A stretch of 64,000 bases of DNA from DATBJJ01 sp036556425 (GCA_036556425.1 DATBJJ010000125.1:25272-89271); one strand, 5' to 3'. Positions 23,368 through 33,036 are shown, counted from the stretch's first letter. The notes: generated by a model not told the origin, from the letters alone. Numbers and translations are program-made.

Positions 23368-25583
23368 GCGCACTGTTGATCATTCTGCGAGCGACGGCGA
23401 TCTTCGGCGTCGTATCGATAGCCGAGCGCGCGCTTCGGGGCCGAGCGTCGGCGGCCTCGCGCCATTTCGTCTGGACGCTGACCGTCGTCGGCGTGCTGCT
23501 CGTGCCGGCCCTCTCAATGACGCTCCCCGAATGGACCATCGTCGTCCACACGACGCCGTCGGCACCAGCCGCGCCGCCGATTGCGGCGCCGAGCGCACCG
23601 GCTGTCGACGAGCCGACCGCGCCGGCTGGTTCCTCGGCGCGCGAGGACGAGGCCGTCAGCGCAGCCACGGCGCTTCGTGCGACCGACGTTCCCTGGACGA
23701 CGATCTTGTTTGCGATCTACGCCACGGGCGCCGCGGGAATGCTCATTCATCTCGTGGTCGGACAGAACAGCGCGCGGCGGCTCGTTCGCGATGCGATCGT
23801 CGTGGACGACCCGGAGTGGATCGAGCTCCTGACCGAGTGCGCCGGTCGAATGAACGTCCGCCGATCGGTGCAATTGCTGCGGAGCCTCGAGCGGAACGTG
23901 CCCGTCGCGCTCGGCACGATCCGCGCGTCGATCGTCGTGCCTGCGATCGCCGGCACCTGGGACGTCGATCGGCGGCGGGCCGTCCTGCTCCATGAAATGG
24001 CGCACGTCGCGCGATGGGACTGCTTGACGCAGGCGCTCTCGGCCGTCGCCTGCGCGATGTACTGGTTTCATCCCGGCGTGTGGTACGCAACCGCGCGGCT
24101 GCGAATCGAGCGCGAGCTCGCGTGCGACGACCGGGTGATCGCGAGCGGCACGGCCGGACGCGATTACGCCGGGCACCTGCTCGAGATCGCGTATTCGTTC
24201 GGAAGCTGTCGCGCTCCGGCGGTCGCCGTCGGCATGGCGCGCCGGAAGCAGCTCGAGGGCCGGATGCTCGCGGCAATGGACGCGTCGCGAGACCGAAGCG
24301 TGCCGCGCGTTCGGGTCCGCGTTGTGTGGGCGGCAGTGGCGGCATCGATTGTCGTACTCGTCGGCGCCGTGAGAACGACGACGACGACGGCGATCGCTGC
24401 AGGGCAGGCCGACAGCTCGTCTTTGGTGCGCAAGGCCGCCAGCGCGCTCGGGATTTCGCAGGGTCAGTTGCCGGGAACGTGGGAGATTCGCCCGACGACC
24501 GTCGAGGGCACGGTGCACCTGCGCCTGGTCGAGATCAACTCATCACACGGCACGAGCATCAAGCTCGATCAGCTTCAAGGCCTCACCGCCGCGCAGCTCT
24601 CGGGGCCTGGCGGTCCCGTGCAGTTCCAGATGCGGCGCGACGCGGGCACCTTCAGCTTCGAGGGTATCGTTCGCAACGGCATCGGCGCGGGGACGTTCAC
24701 GTTCGCGCTCAATCCCTCGTTCGCGGACGACATGGCGAAGCGTGGCTTCACCAAGCCGACGGCGGCGGAGCAGTACGAGCTGGCGCGCTCCGACGTCGGC
24801 TTCGCGTACCTCGAAGAGCTGACGAAGCAGGGTTACACGAAGCCGCAGACCGGCGAGCTCGTGCGCGCCGCGCAGCACGGCGTGCAGCTCACGTACCTGC
24901 AAGAGATGGGAGCGCTCGGCTACAAGCTCGGCTCGCTCGACGCGCTGATCACGCTGCGCGATCACGGCGTGTCCCCGTCGTACATCCGCGACCTGGCACA
25001 ACAGGGCTACAAGGGCATGACGGCCGACGAGCTGCGCAACGCGCGCGACCACGGCGTCGGTCCGGAGTACGTGCGCGGCATGCGCGAAAGCGGCTACACG
25101 TCGCTGACGATGAGGGAGCTGATCAACGCGCGCGATCACGGCGTCGGTCCCGAATACGTGAAGGCGCTCGGCGATCAGGGATATCGGAAGCTGCCGTTGG
25201 ACGAGGTGATTCGCGTCCGCGATCACGGGGTCTCCGTGGAATACGTCCGTGACATGCGCCAGCTCGGATATTCGCTGACGCTCCCCGAATTCGTCACCGC
25301 GCGCGATCATGGCGTGAGCGTGGAATACGTTCGCGAGATCGCGTCGCTCGGATACGCCAAACTCCCAATGGAGGCGCTGATTCGGCTCCGCGACCATGGC
25401 GTCTCTGCCGAGTACGTTCGCGCGTTGAAGGCGCTCGGCTACGACAAGGTGGCGGCCGACGACTTGATCACGCTTCGCGATCACGGCCTCTCGGCGGAGC
25501 GCATTCGCGCGGCGAACGCGCGCGCCGGCTCGCGCCTGCCGATCGATCTGCTCAAGTCGCTCGCGTCCGGCGGGATGCGCTGA
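23364..25583 (+). CDS. M56 (BlaR1-like) membrane metallopeptidase with ten 29-residue repeats
   Basis: 739-aa membrane protein. The N-terminal M56 peptidase domain has four membrane segments (~3-19, 36-52, 112-132, 321-336). The zinc motif is HEMAH (210-214), with the third ligand E251 in ERELACDDRVI. Outside the last membrane segment there is no penicillin-binding domain. Instead a beta-rich stretch (GTWEIRPTTVEGTVHLRLVE) is followed by ten tandem ~29-residue repeats from residue ~453 to the end, with consensus EYVRxLxxLGYxxLxxxELIxxRDHGVS. Its likely role is to sense an unknown extracytoplasmic cue and trigger cleavage that relieves BlaI repression. Similar M56-repeat proteins occur in other phyla, but the ligand is not known to me. 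Confidence 0.85.
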   Translation: MSALLIILRATAIFGVVSIAERALRGRASAASRHFVWTLTVVGVLLVPALSMTLPEWTIVVHTTPSAPAAPPIAAPSAPAVDEPTAPAGSSAREDEAVSAATALRATDVPWTTILFAIYATGAAGMLIHLVVGQNSARRLVRDAIVVDDPEWIELLTECAGRMNVRRSVQLLRSLERNVPVALGTIRASIVVPAIAGTWDVDRRRAVLLHEMAHVARWDCLTQALSAVACAMYWFHPGVWYATARLRIERELACDDRVIASGTAGRDYAGHLLEIAYSFGSCRAPAVAVGMARRKQLEGRMLAAMDASRDRSVPRVRVRVVWAAVAASIVVLVGAVRTTTTTAIAAGQADSSSLVRKAASALGISQGQLPGTWEIRPTTVEGTVHLRLVEINSSHGTSIKLDQLQGLTAAQLSGPGGPVQFQMRRDAGTFSFEGIVRNGIGAGTFTFALNPSFADDMAKRGFTKPTAAEQYELARSDVGFAYLEELTKQGYTKPQTGELVRAAQHGVQLTYLQEMGALGYKLGSLDALITLRDHGVSPSYIRDLAQQGYKGMTADELRNARDHGVGPEYVRGMRESGYTSLTMRELINARDHGVGPEYVKALGDQGYRKLPLDEVIRVRDHGVSVEYVRDMRQLGYSLTLPEFVTARDHGVSVEYVREIASLGYAKLPMEALIRLRDHGVSAEYVRALKALGYDKVAADDLITLRDHGLSAERIRAANARAGSRLPIDLLKSLASGGMR
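24720..25583 (+). repeat. 87-bp in-frame tandem repeats in the M56 gene
   Basis: Ten in-frame units of about 87 bp encode the 29-residue repeats. The motif RDHGV occurs six times exactly (plus RDHGL once) and EYVR/EYVK five times. The first two units and the last are the most diverged. The unit at roughly 25240-25323 is two bases-triplets shorter than the rest in one loop. The codons differ between units, so the array is old rather than a recent duplication. Confidence 0.85.
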
Positions 25584-25686
25584 GCGGTGCGATGTTCGGC
25601 CGGCCCATCGCCCGCTACGCGATGCGCCACTCGCTGACCAGATCGCGATAGGATGGACCGACCTCGCCGATCGATCAGGAGGACGC

Positions 25687-26109
25687 ATGACGAAGCGATT
25701 CTTGACGGGGGCATTGCTCCTGATTTTCGCCGCCATCTGTTCCGCCGCGCAGCAGGGCGGCGGCCAAGCGTCCAGCGGAAGCGAATACGTGGGGACGTGG
25801 AGCGGCAGTTGGGAAATGGCCCCGAACGCCTCCGGCGGCTTCGAGCTGATTCTGGAAAAGGGTAAGGATGGAGCGCTTGCCGGGCGCGTGTCGGTCACCG
25901 GCGAGCCGACCTACAAGGCCACGCTCAAGACGATTGCGTTCGACGGGAAGAAGATGACGGCCGCTTACGACTTTCCGCCGGATGAACGCCTCGAGATCGC
26001 GCTGGCGACGACCTTCGACGGCAGCACGGCCAAGGGGACGTGGGCGGCGCGCGCGAAGGACGGCAGCGGCGAAGTGGCGAGCGGAAGCTGGACCGTCACC
26101 AGAAAGTAG
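25687..26109 (+). CDS. Small secreted beta-rich protein of unknown function
   Basis: 140-aa exported protein. The signal peptide MTKRFLTGALLLIFAAICSAAQ is followed by a short Gly/Ser linker. The mature part reads VGTWSGSWEMAPNASGGFEL, LAGRVSVTGEPTYKATLKTI, then GTWAARAKDGSGEVASGSW. Alternating strands with the GTWSG and G-GTW motifs suggest a small beta-barrel of lipocalin-like kind. A ribosome site AGGAGG lies about five bases before the ATG. A larger protein with similar GTW/LxGT motifs is encoded at 54621-55373. No specific function is assigned. Confidence 0.7.
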   Translation: MTKRFLTGALLLIFAAICSAAQQGGGQASSGSEYVGTWSGSWEMAPNASGGFELILEKGKDGALAGRVSVTGEPTYKATLKTIAFDGKKMTAAYDFPPDERLEIALATTFDGSTAKGTWAARAKDGSGEVASGSWTVTRK

Positions 26110-26119
26110 GGGCCGCCGA

Positions 26120-26632
26120 TCAGCGTCTCACGTGTTCGGCGCCGATCGCCTCTTTCAGCTGCGCGATGTCGATCTTCTTCATCCGAAGCATCGCCTCCAT
26201 CACACGCTGCGCTTCCGGCGATTCGTGATCGAGGAACGACTCGCTCAGCAGCTTCGGTACGACCTGCCACGAGAGCCCATACTTGTCTTTCAGCCATCCG
26301 CACTGCTGCGCCGTCGGGTCGCCGCCCTGCGACAGCTTGTCCCAGTAGTAGTCGATCTCCTGCTGCGTGTCGCAGTAGATCTGAAACGACACCGCCTCGT
26401 TGAACTTGAATGCGGGGCCGCCGTTCAACGCCGTGAACGGCTGTCCATCGAGCACGAACTCGACGGTCATGACCGATCCGGCGGGCCGTTTGTGAACCTC
26501 GTGACCGGCCTTGGTGTAGCGCGAAATACGGCCGATCTTCGAGTTCTTGAAGATCGAGACGTAGTACTTCGCCGCTTCCTCGGCCTGACTGTCGAACCAC
26601 AAGCATGGCGCCAATCGTTGTGTTCCGGGCAT
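26120..26632 (-). CDS. VOC/PhnB-like protein (paralogue)
   Basis: 170-aa member of the same 3-dmu-9_3-mt/VOC group as the 12962-13426 gene. Shared blocks include CLWFDSQAEEAAKYYVSIF, MTVEFVLDGQPFTALNGGP, FNEAVSFQIYCDTQQEIDYY, CGWLKDKYGLSWQVVPK and VMEAMLRMKKIDIAQL. AAGGAG precedes ATG 26632 at a good distance. The two copies in one window are about half identical by eye and are probably ancient paralogues. The function is unknown. Confidence 0.87.
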   Translation of the reverse strand: MPGTQRLAPCLWFDSQAEEAAKYYVSIFKNSKIGRISRYTKAGHEVHKRPAGSVMTVEFVLDGQPFTALNGGPAFKFNEAVSFQIYCDTQQEIDYYWDKLSQGGDPTAQQCGWLKDKYGLSWQVVPKLLSESFLDHESPEAQRVMEAMLRMKKIDIAQLKEAIGAEHVRR

Positions 26633-26706
26633 ATCATCTCCTTCGCCCGATCTCGTCGTACGGTGCCGCTCATGTCAAGCACGACCGCGAGCTCTGATTC
26701 GGTCGC

Positions 26707-28125
26707 ATGACGAATTTCCCGCGCCGGCGGTTCGTTTTGAGCGCAGCCGCCGCGACGCTGCATGCGTTCGGGTTTCCGCCCGCTCAGCCGCAGACCGCTC
26801 AGCCGCTCCCGAAGTTGCCCGCGCTCGATGGCACGGTCACGTTCGCGGCCGCCGCGAAACAGGCAGCAGCTGCGGACTATGGAGGCCACATCGCGCGCCC
26901 GCCGATCGCCGTCCTCAAACCGCGCTCCATCGACGACGTCGTTCGCATCGTGCAGTACGCGAACCGACGATCGCTCACCGTCGCGATGCGCGGTCGGGGG
27001 TGCAGCGTCTCGGGCCAATCACAAGCCGGCGGCGGCATCGTGATCGACTCGAGCACGTTGAACGCGGTGCGATGGCGCGCGGACGCGCTCGACGTGCAGC
27101 CCGGCGCCTCGTGGGAGGACGTGGCGGCCGCGGCGCTCGCGCGCGGGGTGACGCCTCCCGTCATGGTCGACGCGCTCGCGTTGTCGGTCGGCGGAACGTT
27201 GAGCGTCGGCGGAACCGGAGAGGTGAGCTTCCGGCGCGGCGCGCAAGTCGATCACGTCCTCGAGCTCGACGTCGTGACCGGCATGGGATCGCTCGAGATG
27301 TGTTCACCGTCGCGCAATCCGGAGCTCTTCGCGATGACGCTTGCGGGCCTCGGCCAGTGCGCGCTGATCGTGGGCGCGAGGCTGCGGACAATCCGCGCAC
27401 CCACGCACGTCGCGCTCGACACGCGCACCAGCGCCGGCGCGGAGGCGCTGCTCGCGGAGCTCGGCAAGCTCGCGCGCTCGGAGACCATCGATCATCTCGC
27501 TGGCGAGATCACGCCTGAAGCGAACGGCTGGCGAGCCGCATTTACGATGGGGATCTTCCTCGACACCGACAAGATCTCGAGCAAAGTGCTCGGTGCGGCG
27601 CCGCTCGTGATGCCGTACCGCGAGTATCTCGATCGACGGACGGCGTCGGTCGCCCGCTCCAAAGCGAGCGAGACTCCGAAGCCCAATCTCGCGGTCGTCC
27701 TGCCGAGTGAACAGGCGGCGCCGTTTCTCGCGGATCTGCTCGGACGTCAGGACCGCTCGGCCGGAACTTGGCGGATCGAGGTCCTGCCGATGATGACGCG
27801 GCGCTTCACGCAGCCGCTCCACCGGATTCCCGACGGACCGTTGGTCTTCACGTTTCGCATACAGCGGCGCGCGTCGATGAAAGATGCCGACGATCATCGA
27901 GCGATGCTCGCCGCGAACGGCGCGCTCGTCGAACGCGTGCTTGCCGCCGGTGGAACCGTGTATCCTCCGTTCGCGCCGATCCTGTCGCAGGCGCAATGGC
28001 AGCGGCACTACGGCGCCGAGACGTGGGCGCGCGTGACCGCCGCGAAGAAGCGATTCGATCCGAACAACGTGCTGACGCCTGGCGCCGGTCTCTTCTCGAG
28101 CGTGCGGGCGACAGGTGAGCCGTGA
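26707..28125 (+). CDS. Exported FAD-dependent oxidase (cytokinin dehydrogenase-like)
   Basis: 472-aa PCMH-type flavoprotein with a twin-arginine-like signal (FPRRRFVLSAAAATLHAFG), so it probably folds with FAD before Tat export. FAD-binding segments are IAVLKPRSIDDVVRIVQYAN, GGIVIDSSTLNAVRW and LSVGGTLSVGGTGEVSFRRG. In related enzymes a GHS motif binds FAD covalently through His; here the motif reads RGRGCSVSGQ, with C99 in that place. The C-terminus KKRFDPNNVLTPGAG is the standard flavin-oxidase end. The overall pattern resembles cytokinin dehydrogenases, but the substrate is open. The carboxylesterase gene follows after ~35 bp. Confidence 0.82.
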   Translation: MTNFPRRRFVLSAAAATLHAFGFPPAQPQTAQPLPKLPALDGTVTFAAAAKQAAAADYGGHIARPPIAVLKPRSIDDVVRIVQYANRRSLTVAMRGRGCSVSGQSQAGGGIVIDSSTLNAVRWRADALDVQPGASWEDVAAAALARGVTPPVMVDALALSVGGTLSVGGTGEVSFRRGAQVDHVLELDVVTGMGSLEMCSPSRNPELFAMTLAGLGQCALIVGARLRTIRAPTHVALDTRTSAGAEALLAELGKLARSETIDHLAGEITPEANGWRAAFTMGIFLDTDKISSKVLGAAPLVMPYREYLDRRTASVARSKASETPKPNLAVVLPSEQAAPFLADLLGRQDRSAGTWRIEVLPMMTRRFTQPLHRIPDGPLVFTFRIQRRASMKDADDHRAMLAANGALVERVLAAGGTVYPPFAPILSQAQWQRHYGAETWARVTAAKKRFDPNNVLTPGAGLFSSVRATGEP

Positions 28126-28159
28126 TATTCGTCGTTGGTCATCGATGATGGAGGCAATG

Positions 28160-29758
28160 GTGCGACAGCGATTCCGCGGGCTGGCGATTGGCGTCATCAT
28201 GTTCGGACTCACCGGTCTTGGCACGGCGGCGGCGCAGGTGAAGACGACGGGCGGCATGGTGCGGGGCACGACGACGTCCGACGGGCGCACTCGGATCTTC
28301 AAAACGATTCCCTACGCCGCGCCTCCCGTCGGCGAGCTGCGCTGGCAGCCGCCGCGGCCCGCGCAGCCGTGGCAGGGCGTTCGCGACGCGACGTCCTTCG
28401 GCCCGCGGTGCCTGCAGGGACAGATCTTCGGCGACATCGTGTTCAAGGAGCTGAGCGAGGACTGCCTCACGCTCAACATCTGGACGCCGGCGAAGGCCGC
28501 CGGCGATCGTCTACCCGTGATGGTCTGGATTCACGGCGGCGGATTCCAGGCGGGCGCCGGCGCCGAGCCCCGGCACGACGGCGAAGCGTTCGCGCGAAAG
28601 AACATCGTCCTCGTCACGTTCAACTATCGTCTCGGCGTGTTCGGATTCCTCGCGCATCCCGAGCTCACGCGCGAATCCGGCCGTGGCGCGTCCGGCAACT
28701 ACGGCATGCTCGATCAGGTCGCGGCGCTCGAGTGGCTCCGCGACAACATCGCCGCGTTCGGCGGCGACCCGGGAAACGTGACGATCTTCGGCGAGTCGGC
28801 CGGATCGTTCGCCGTCAGCGCGCTGATGGCATCGCCGCGAGCGAGAGGACTCTTTCACAAGGCGATCGGCGAGAGCGGCGCGTACTTCACCGAGGGCATC
28901 GGCGGCGGCCTGGCGCTCAATCCGCTCGCCGTCTCGGAACAGCAGGGGATCAAGTTCGCCGTGTCGCTCGGCGTCGTCGACTCGCTGGCCTTGCTGCGCG
29001 GCAAGAGCGGCGACGAGGTTCTGAAGGCGGCGATGAAGATTCAGCCGTGGTTCGCGCCGAATATCGACGGATACTTCCTCGCCGAAAGCGTCGCGTCGAC
29101 GTTTGCGGCCGGGAAGCAGGCCCACGTGCCGCTCCTCGCCGGGTGGAACGCCGACGAAGTCCGGGCAGGGATCGTGCTCGGCAAGCAGAAGCCGACCGCA
29201 AAAAGCTTCGCCGACGACGCACGCAAGCGGTTTGGTGATCGCGCCGACGCGATTCTCGCGGCCTATCCGGCGGGATCCGATGCGGAGGCGCTCGAGTCCG
29301 CCGCGGCGCTCGCGAGCGATACGTTCATCGGCTACAACACGTGGAAATGGATCGAAGCGCACGCGAAGACCGGCGGCGCTCCGGTCTATCGCTATTCGTT
29401 CGATCGCAAGATTCCGGTCGCGCCGGATCAGACCGTGAACGGCATGCCGGCGACGGCGCGAGACATCGGCGCCCGCCACGCGGGCGAGATCGAGTACGTC
29501 TTCGGCGCGCTCGAACTATCGCTGCCGAAAGTTCCTTGGGAGCCGTCCGATCGCGCTCTGTCAGATGCGATGACGACGTACTGGTCGAACTTCGCGCGGA
29601 GCGGCGATCCGAACGGCGGGAGCCTCCCAAGGTGGCCGCGGTACGATCGCGATCGCCGCCTGCTGCACCTGGACGAAAAGATCACGGAAGGACCCGACGC
29701 GCGCGCGAAGCGGTACCTTGCGCTCGACGCGTACGCGGCGGCAGCGGGCGCGCGCTGA
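28160..29758 (+). CDS. Secreted type B carboxylesterase
   Basis: ~532-aa alpha/beta hydrolase of the carboxylesterase/acetylcholinesterase family. The signal peptide is RFRGLAIGVIMFGLTGLGTAAAQ. The oxyanion hole is HGGGFQAG, and the nucleophile Ser is in GESAGSFAVS (about residue 213). The block NYRLGVFGFLAHPEL and the Cys pair region SEDCLTLNIWTPA are typical. GTG 28160 is preferred because GGAGG lies five bases upstream; ATGs at 28145 and 28157 and GTG 28115 are alternatives. It probably hydrolyses short or aromatic esters outside the cytoplasm. Its closeness to the flavin oxidase suggests joint turnover of a plant-type or aromatic compound, which is a guess. Confidence 0.88.
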   Translation: MRQRFRGLAIGVIMFGLTGLGTAAAQVKTTGGMVRGTTTSDGRTRIFKTIPYAAPPVGELRWQPPRPAQPWQGVRDATSFGPRCLQGQIFGDIVFKELSEDCLTLNIWTPAKAAGDRLPVMVWIHGGGFQAGAGAEPRHDGEAFARKNIVLVTFNYRLGVFGFLAHPELTRESGRGASGNYGMLDQVAALEWLRDNIAAFGGDPGNVTIFGESAGSFAVSALMASPRARGLFHKAIGESGAYFTEGIGGGLALNPLAVSEQQGIKFAVSLGVVDSLALLRGKSGDEVLKAAMKIQPWFAPNIDGYFLAESVASTFAAGKQAHVPLLAGWNADEVRAGIVLGKQKPTAKSFADDARKRFGDRADAILAAYPAGSDAEALESAAALASDTFIGYNTWKWIEAHAKTGGAPVYRYSFDRKIPVAPDQTVNGMPATARDIGARHAGEIEYVFGALELSLPKVPWEPSDRALSDAMTTYWSNFARSGDPNGGSLPRWPRYDRDRRLLHLDEKITEGPDARAKRYLALDAYAAAAGAR

Positions 29759-29778
29759 CCGCGACGCGCACACGCGGG

Positions 29779-32700
29779 TCAGTTTCTGGGCGCGGAAAGA
29801 ATGCGCCCGCTCCACTCGAGGACGTCGCCGGATCTCGGAAACCATTCACCGGCCGCGCGAAGAGTGCGAAGCTGGTATTCCGCATGTCCCGCGACGTAGC
29901 GGAAGAAGTGGTCGAGGTCGCGAATCTCGACTTCGCCGTCCTCGTAGCCAATCGCAAGGCGTCGTCCGTCCGGCAGGAAGCGTACGCGCTCGGCGCCGAC
30001 CTTGCGCGACGCGACGGTCGCGAGCCACTCCTTTGCAGCGACGTCCCACAGGCGCGTCGACCCGTCGCGGCTCGACAGCGCGAGCAGCGATCCATCGGCG
30101 TTGAAGTCGAGACCGTGCACGAGCGCCGTCGGCCCTTTCAACGAATCGATTCTCCGTCCGGTCTCGACGTCCCACAGATCGACGAGCCCCGGCCACAGAC
30201 CCGACGCGAGCATCCGCCCGTCGGGACTCACCGCGAGCGAGAAGGGGGACGCGGCCGGCCGCATTCGCCGAATCTCGGCGCCGGTGGCGACGTCACGAAT
30301 CACGATGATCGTCTCGCGATGGGCGATGAACAGACGGGATCCGTGCGCGGCGAGCGCGAGGACTTCGCCTTCCGCCGGCGCCGCGACGCGCCTCTGATTT
30401 CGCGCGGCGCCGTCGGACCAGTCCCAGAATTCCAGCGTCCCGTCGCCGTCGCCGATGACGAGCCGGCGATTGCCGTCGACGAAGAGCGCCGCGCGCGACG
30501 ATCCGGCGGCGGAGATCGTCGCGGCGTTGCGGCCGTCGCGCGCGTCCCACACCGCCGCCGTGCCGGGATATCCCACCGAGACGATCCATCGCTTGGTGTC
30601 GTCGATCGCGAGGCCGCTGACGCGCGCGCCCGGCTTCAACGAAAAGCGCGGCGAGGTCTGTCCTGATTGCCACAGCGATACGGTGCCGTCCACCGCCGAA
30701 CTCGCAAACGACGCGCCGCCGGCAACGATCAATCCCGTCACCATGCTGGAGTGGCCGCCCCAGTGGTCGACGCGAGCGTCAGCCGACGCATCCCACAAAC
30801 GCACGAGGCCCGACGCGCCGTGACAGTTCGCGAGGAACCGCGCATCGGGCGTGATGTCGACGTCGGTCATGCCTTGCGCGCCGCCGAAACTGAGCGGCGC
30901 GCGAGTCGAATCGTCGAGGTCCCACAGCTTCGTTCGCCACTGGCCCGCGGCGGCGATCTTCGCGCCGCTGCGATCGAAGTTCATGTTGCGGACCGATCCG
31001 TTCTCGGTCGCGATCGTGCGCTCGAGGGCGCCGGTCGACCCGTTCCACAAGTAGATGAAGCTGTCGGTGCCGCCGCTTGCGACGAGGCGTCTCGATGGGG
31101 CGATCGCAAGGCTGATCGCTTGCCCGCGATGCGCGCGCGTTTGCCACAGCCGCCTGCCCGTCGTGAAGTCCATCGCCGTTACGGTGCCGTCGTTGCTGCC
31201 GGCGACGACGAGCGTGCCGGCGGGATCCGCGGCAACGACCGCGGCCGCCGCCAGCGCCGAGAGATCCGCGACGCGCGCGCCGGTCGAGAGCGACCACACC
31301 TGCAGCGTCCCTCCGCCGACGGTGACGGCATACGCGCCGCCGGCGGCGATCGCCAGATCGTCGAGTGACCGGATCGCGTGTGGAATCTCACGCCGCAGCT
31401 CTCCGGTCCGAACGTCCCAGACGCGAAGCGTTCCATCTTTGCTCCCCGCGACGATGCTCGATCCGTCGGGCGTGAACAACGCGCGGCGTGTTCCGCCGTA
31501 CGACGCCGTGCCCAGGTTACGAACGACGCGCCCGGATTCCGCCTCGAGAAGCCGTACGAGCCCGTCGAATTGTCCGGCCGTCAGGAGGTATCGATTGTCG
31601 GGGCTGAACCGCACCGACAACGTTCCGCCCTCGTGCGCGGCGGTCGACCACAGGCTCGGCTCTCGCGAGTAGATGTCCCACAGTGCCCACTGCGCGTGGC
31701 GCGAGTCAGGTGCCTTGAACAGTTCCCGCCACACGAGCTCTTCGGCCACGGGAAGATTGCCCGTCACGCTCAGCAGCCGTCCTCGCTCGATCGTGCTGCG
31801 CGCCAGCTCCTTCTCGACTTGAATGTTCACCCGATCGACGCGCGCGCGCTGCACGCTCGCGTAGAACGCAAGCCCCGCGAGCGCCAGGCCGACGACCGCG
31901 CTGAGCGCGAGCGCTTGGCGATATCGGCGCAGCCGGCGGCGGACGACGTACCACGCCGAGTCGTGTGACGCGGCGATGGGCTCGCCGCCGAGATACCGCC
32001 GCAGGTCGGTCGCGAGATCCGCGGCCGACGGGTATCGCCGTTCCTTTTCTTTCGCGAGCGCGCGCGACGCGATCACTTCGAGATCGCCGCGCAGTCGCGG
32101 ATCGAACGTGCCCAGGCGCGGCGGCTCCTCGCGAACGATCCGCCGCGCGAGCTCGGGCAGCGGCGGGTTGTCGTGTCCGAACGGCAGGCGGCCGGCGAGC
32201 AGGCGAAACAGGATGACGCCGAGCGCGTGGATGTCCGTCCGCGTATCGATGGACTGCGGCGCGGCCTCGATCTGCTCCGGGCTCATGTAGGCCAGCGTCC
32301 CCACGAGTTGACCGGTCTCCGTTTCGATCGTCGTCAGCGACACCTGAGCGCCGACCGTCCGCGCCACGCCGAAGTCGAGGATCTTCGGCTGTCCGTCCTC
32401 GTTGACGAGGATGTTCCCCGGCTTCAGATCGCGATGGATGATGCCGCGCTGGTGCGCGTGCTGGACCGCGTCGCAGACGTGAGCCACGAGCTCGACCCGC
32501 TCGCGAATCGACATTCGCCGGCTGTCCGCGTACTCCGTCAGCGGCGGTCCGTTCACGAGCTCCATCGCGATGTACGGCGGCGTGCTCGAATCCCCGGGAT
32601 GCGCGGCGTAGATCTGCGCGATGCCCGGATGATGCAGATGCCCGAGCAGCTCCGCTTCGATCTCGAAGCGCCGCTGAACGGTGCTCGCGACGAACTCGTG

Positions 32701-33036
32701 CCGCAGGACTTTCAGCGCCACGATTCGCGCGGGGTGCTGCTGGTGCGCGAGGTGGACGACGCCGGTTCCGCCGGCGCCGATCTGCCGAATGACGATGAAG
32801 TCGCCGATGAGCGCGCCCGCGGAGTGCGAGATGCGCTCTTCGGCCGTTGGAATTGGCTCTCCCGGCTCGAGAAACCGATCGGGGACGTTCAATTCGCCGA
32901 GCAGCCGCTCCACTTCACGCCGCACGTCGTCGTCGCCGCCGCACTGCGCGTCGAGGAGACGCGCGTGATCGTCAGGCGGCGCCTGGGAGAGCGCGAGAAA
33001 GATCGCCGCCGCGCGGTCGCTCGGGCCGGGCCTCAC
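29779..33036 (-). CDS. Ser/Thr protein kinase with WD40 propeller
   Basis: 1085-aa kinase. An N-terminal ~75-residue helical segment (PPDDHARLLDAQCGGDDDVRREVERLL) is typical of acidobacterial and planctomycetal kinases. The kinase domain has Gly loop IGAGGTGVV, K109, HRDLKPGN (201-208) and DFG (221-223). One membrane helix (~375-394) is followed by a short coiled segment. About a dozen WD40 repeats follow (RFSPDNRYLLTAGQFDGLVRL, FTPDGSSIVAGSKDGTLRVW, FNADGSLLALSSRDGSTRLW). Its ATG overlaps the stop of the upstream ECF sigma gene, a common pairing. The kinase may control that sigma factor. Confidence 0.9.
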   Translation of the reverse strand: MRPGPSDRAAAIFLALSQAPPDDHARLLDAQCGGDDDVRREVERLLGELNVPDRFLEPGEPIPTAEERISHSAGALIGDFIVIRQIGAGGTGVVHLAHQQHPARIVALKVLRHEFVASTVQRRFEIEAELLGHLHHPGIAQIYAAHPGDSSTPPYIAMELVNGPPLTEYADSRRMSIRERVELVAHVCDAVQHAHQRGIIHRDLKPGNILVNEDGQPKILDFGVARTVGAQVSLTTIETETGQLVGTLAYMSPEQIEAAPQSIDTRTDIHALGVILFRLLAGRLPFGHDNPPLPELARRIVREEPPRLGTFDPRLRGDLEVIASRALAKEKERRYPSAADLATDLRRYLGGEPIAASHDSAWYVVRRRLRRYRQALALSAVVGLALAGLAFYASVQRARVDRVNIQVEKELARSTIERGRLLSVTGNLPVAEELVWRELFKAPDSRHAQWALWDIYSREPSLWSTAAHEGGTLSVRFSPDNRYLLTAGQFDGLVRLLEAESGRVVRNLGTASYGGTRRALFTPDGSSIVAGSKDGTLRVWDVRTGELRREIPHAIRSLDDLAIAAGGAYAVTVGGGTLQVWSLSTGARVADLSALAAAAVVAADPAGTLVVAGSNDGTVTAMDFTTGRRLWQTRAHRGQAISLAIAPSRRLVASGGTDSFIYLWNGSTGALERTIATENGSVRNMNFDRSGAKIAAAGQWRTKLWDLDDSTRAPLSFGGAQGMTDVDITPDARFLANCHGASGLVRLWDASADARVDHWGGHSSMVTGLIVAGGASFASSAVDGTVSLWQSGQTSPRFSLKPGARVSGLAIDDTKRWIVSVGYPGTAAVWDARDGRNAATISAAGSSRAALFVDGNRRLVIGDGDGTLEFWDWSDGAARNQRRVAAPAEGEVLALAAHGSRLFIAHRETIIVIRDVATGAEIRRMRPAASPFSLAVSPDGRMLASGLWPGLVDLWDVETGRRIDSLKGPTALVHGLDFNADGSLLALSSRDGSTRLWDVAAKEWLATVASRKVGAERVRFLPDGRRLAIGYEDGEVEIRDLDHFFRYVAGHAEYQLRTLRAAGEWFPRSGDVLEWSGRILSAPRN

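Noticed and set aside
23364..25583. Assignment as a true beta-lactam sensor BlaR1
   Set aside because: There is no penicillin-binding domain with SxxK, SxN and KTG motifs; the C-terminal part consists of repeats.
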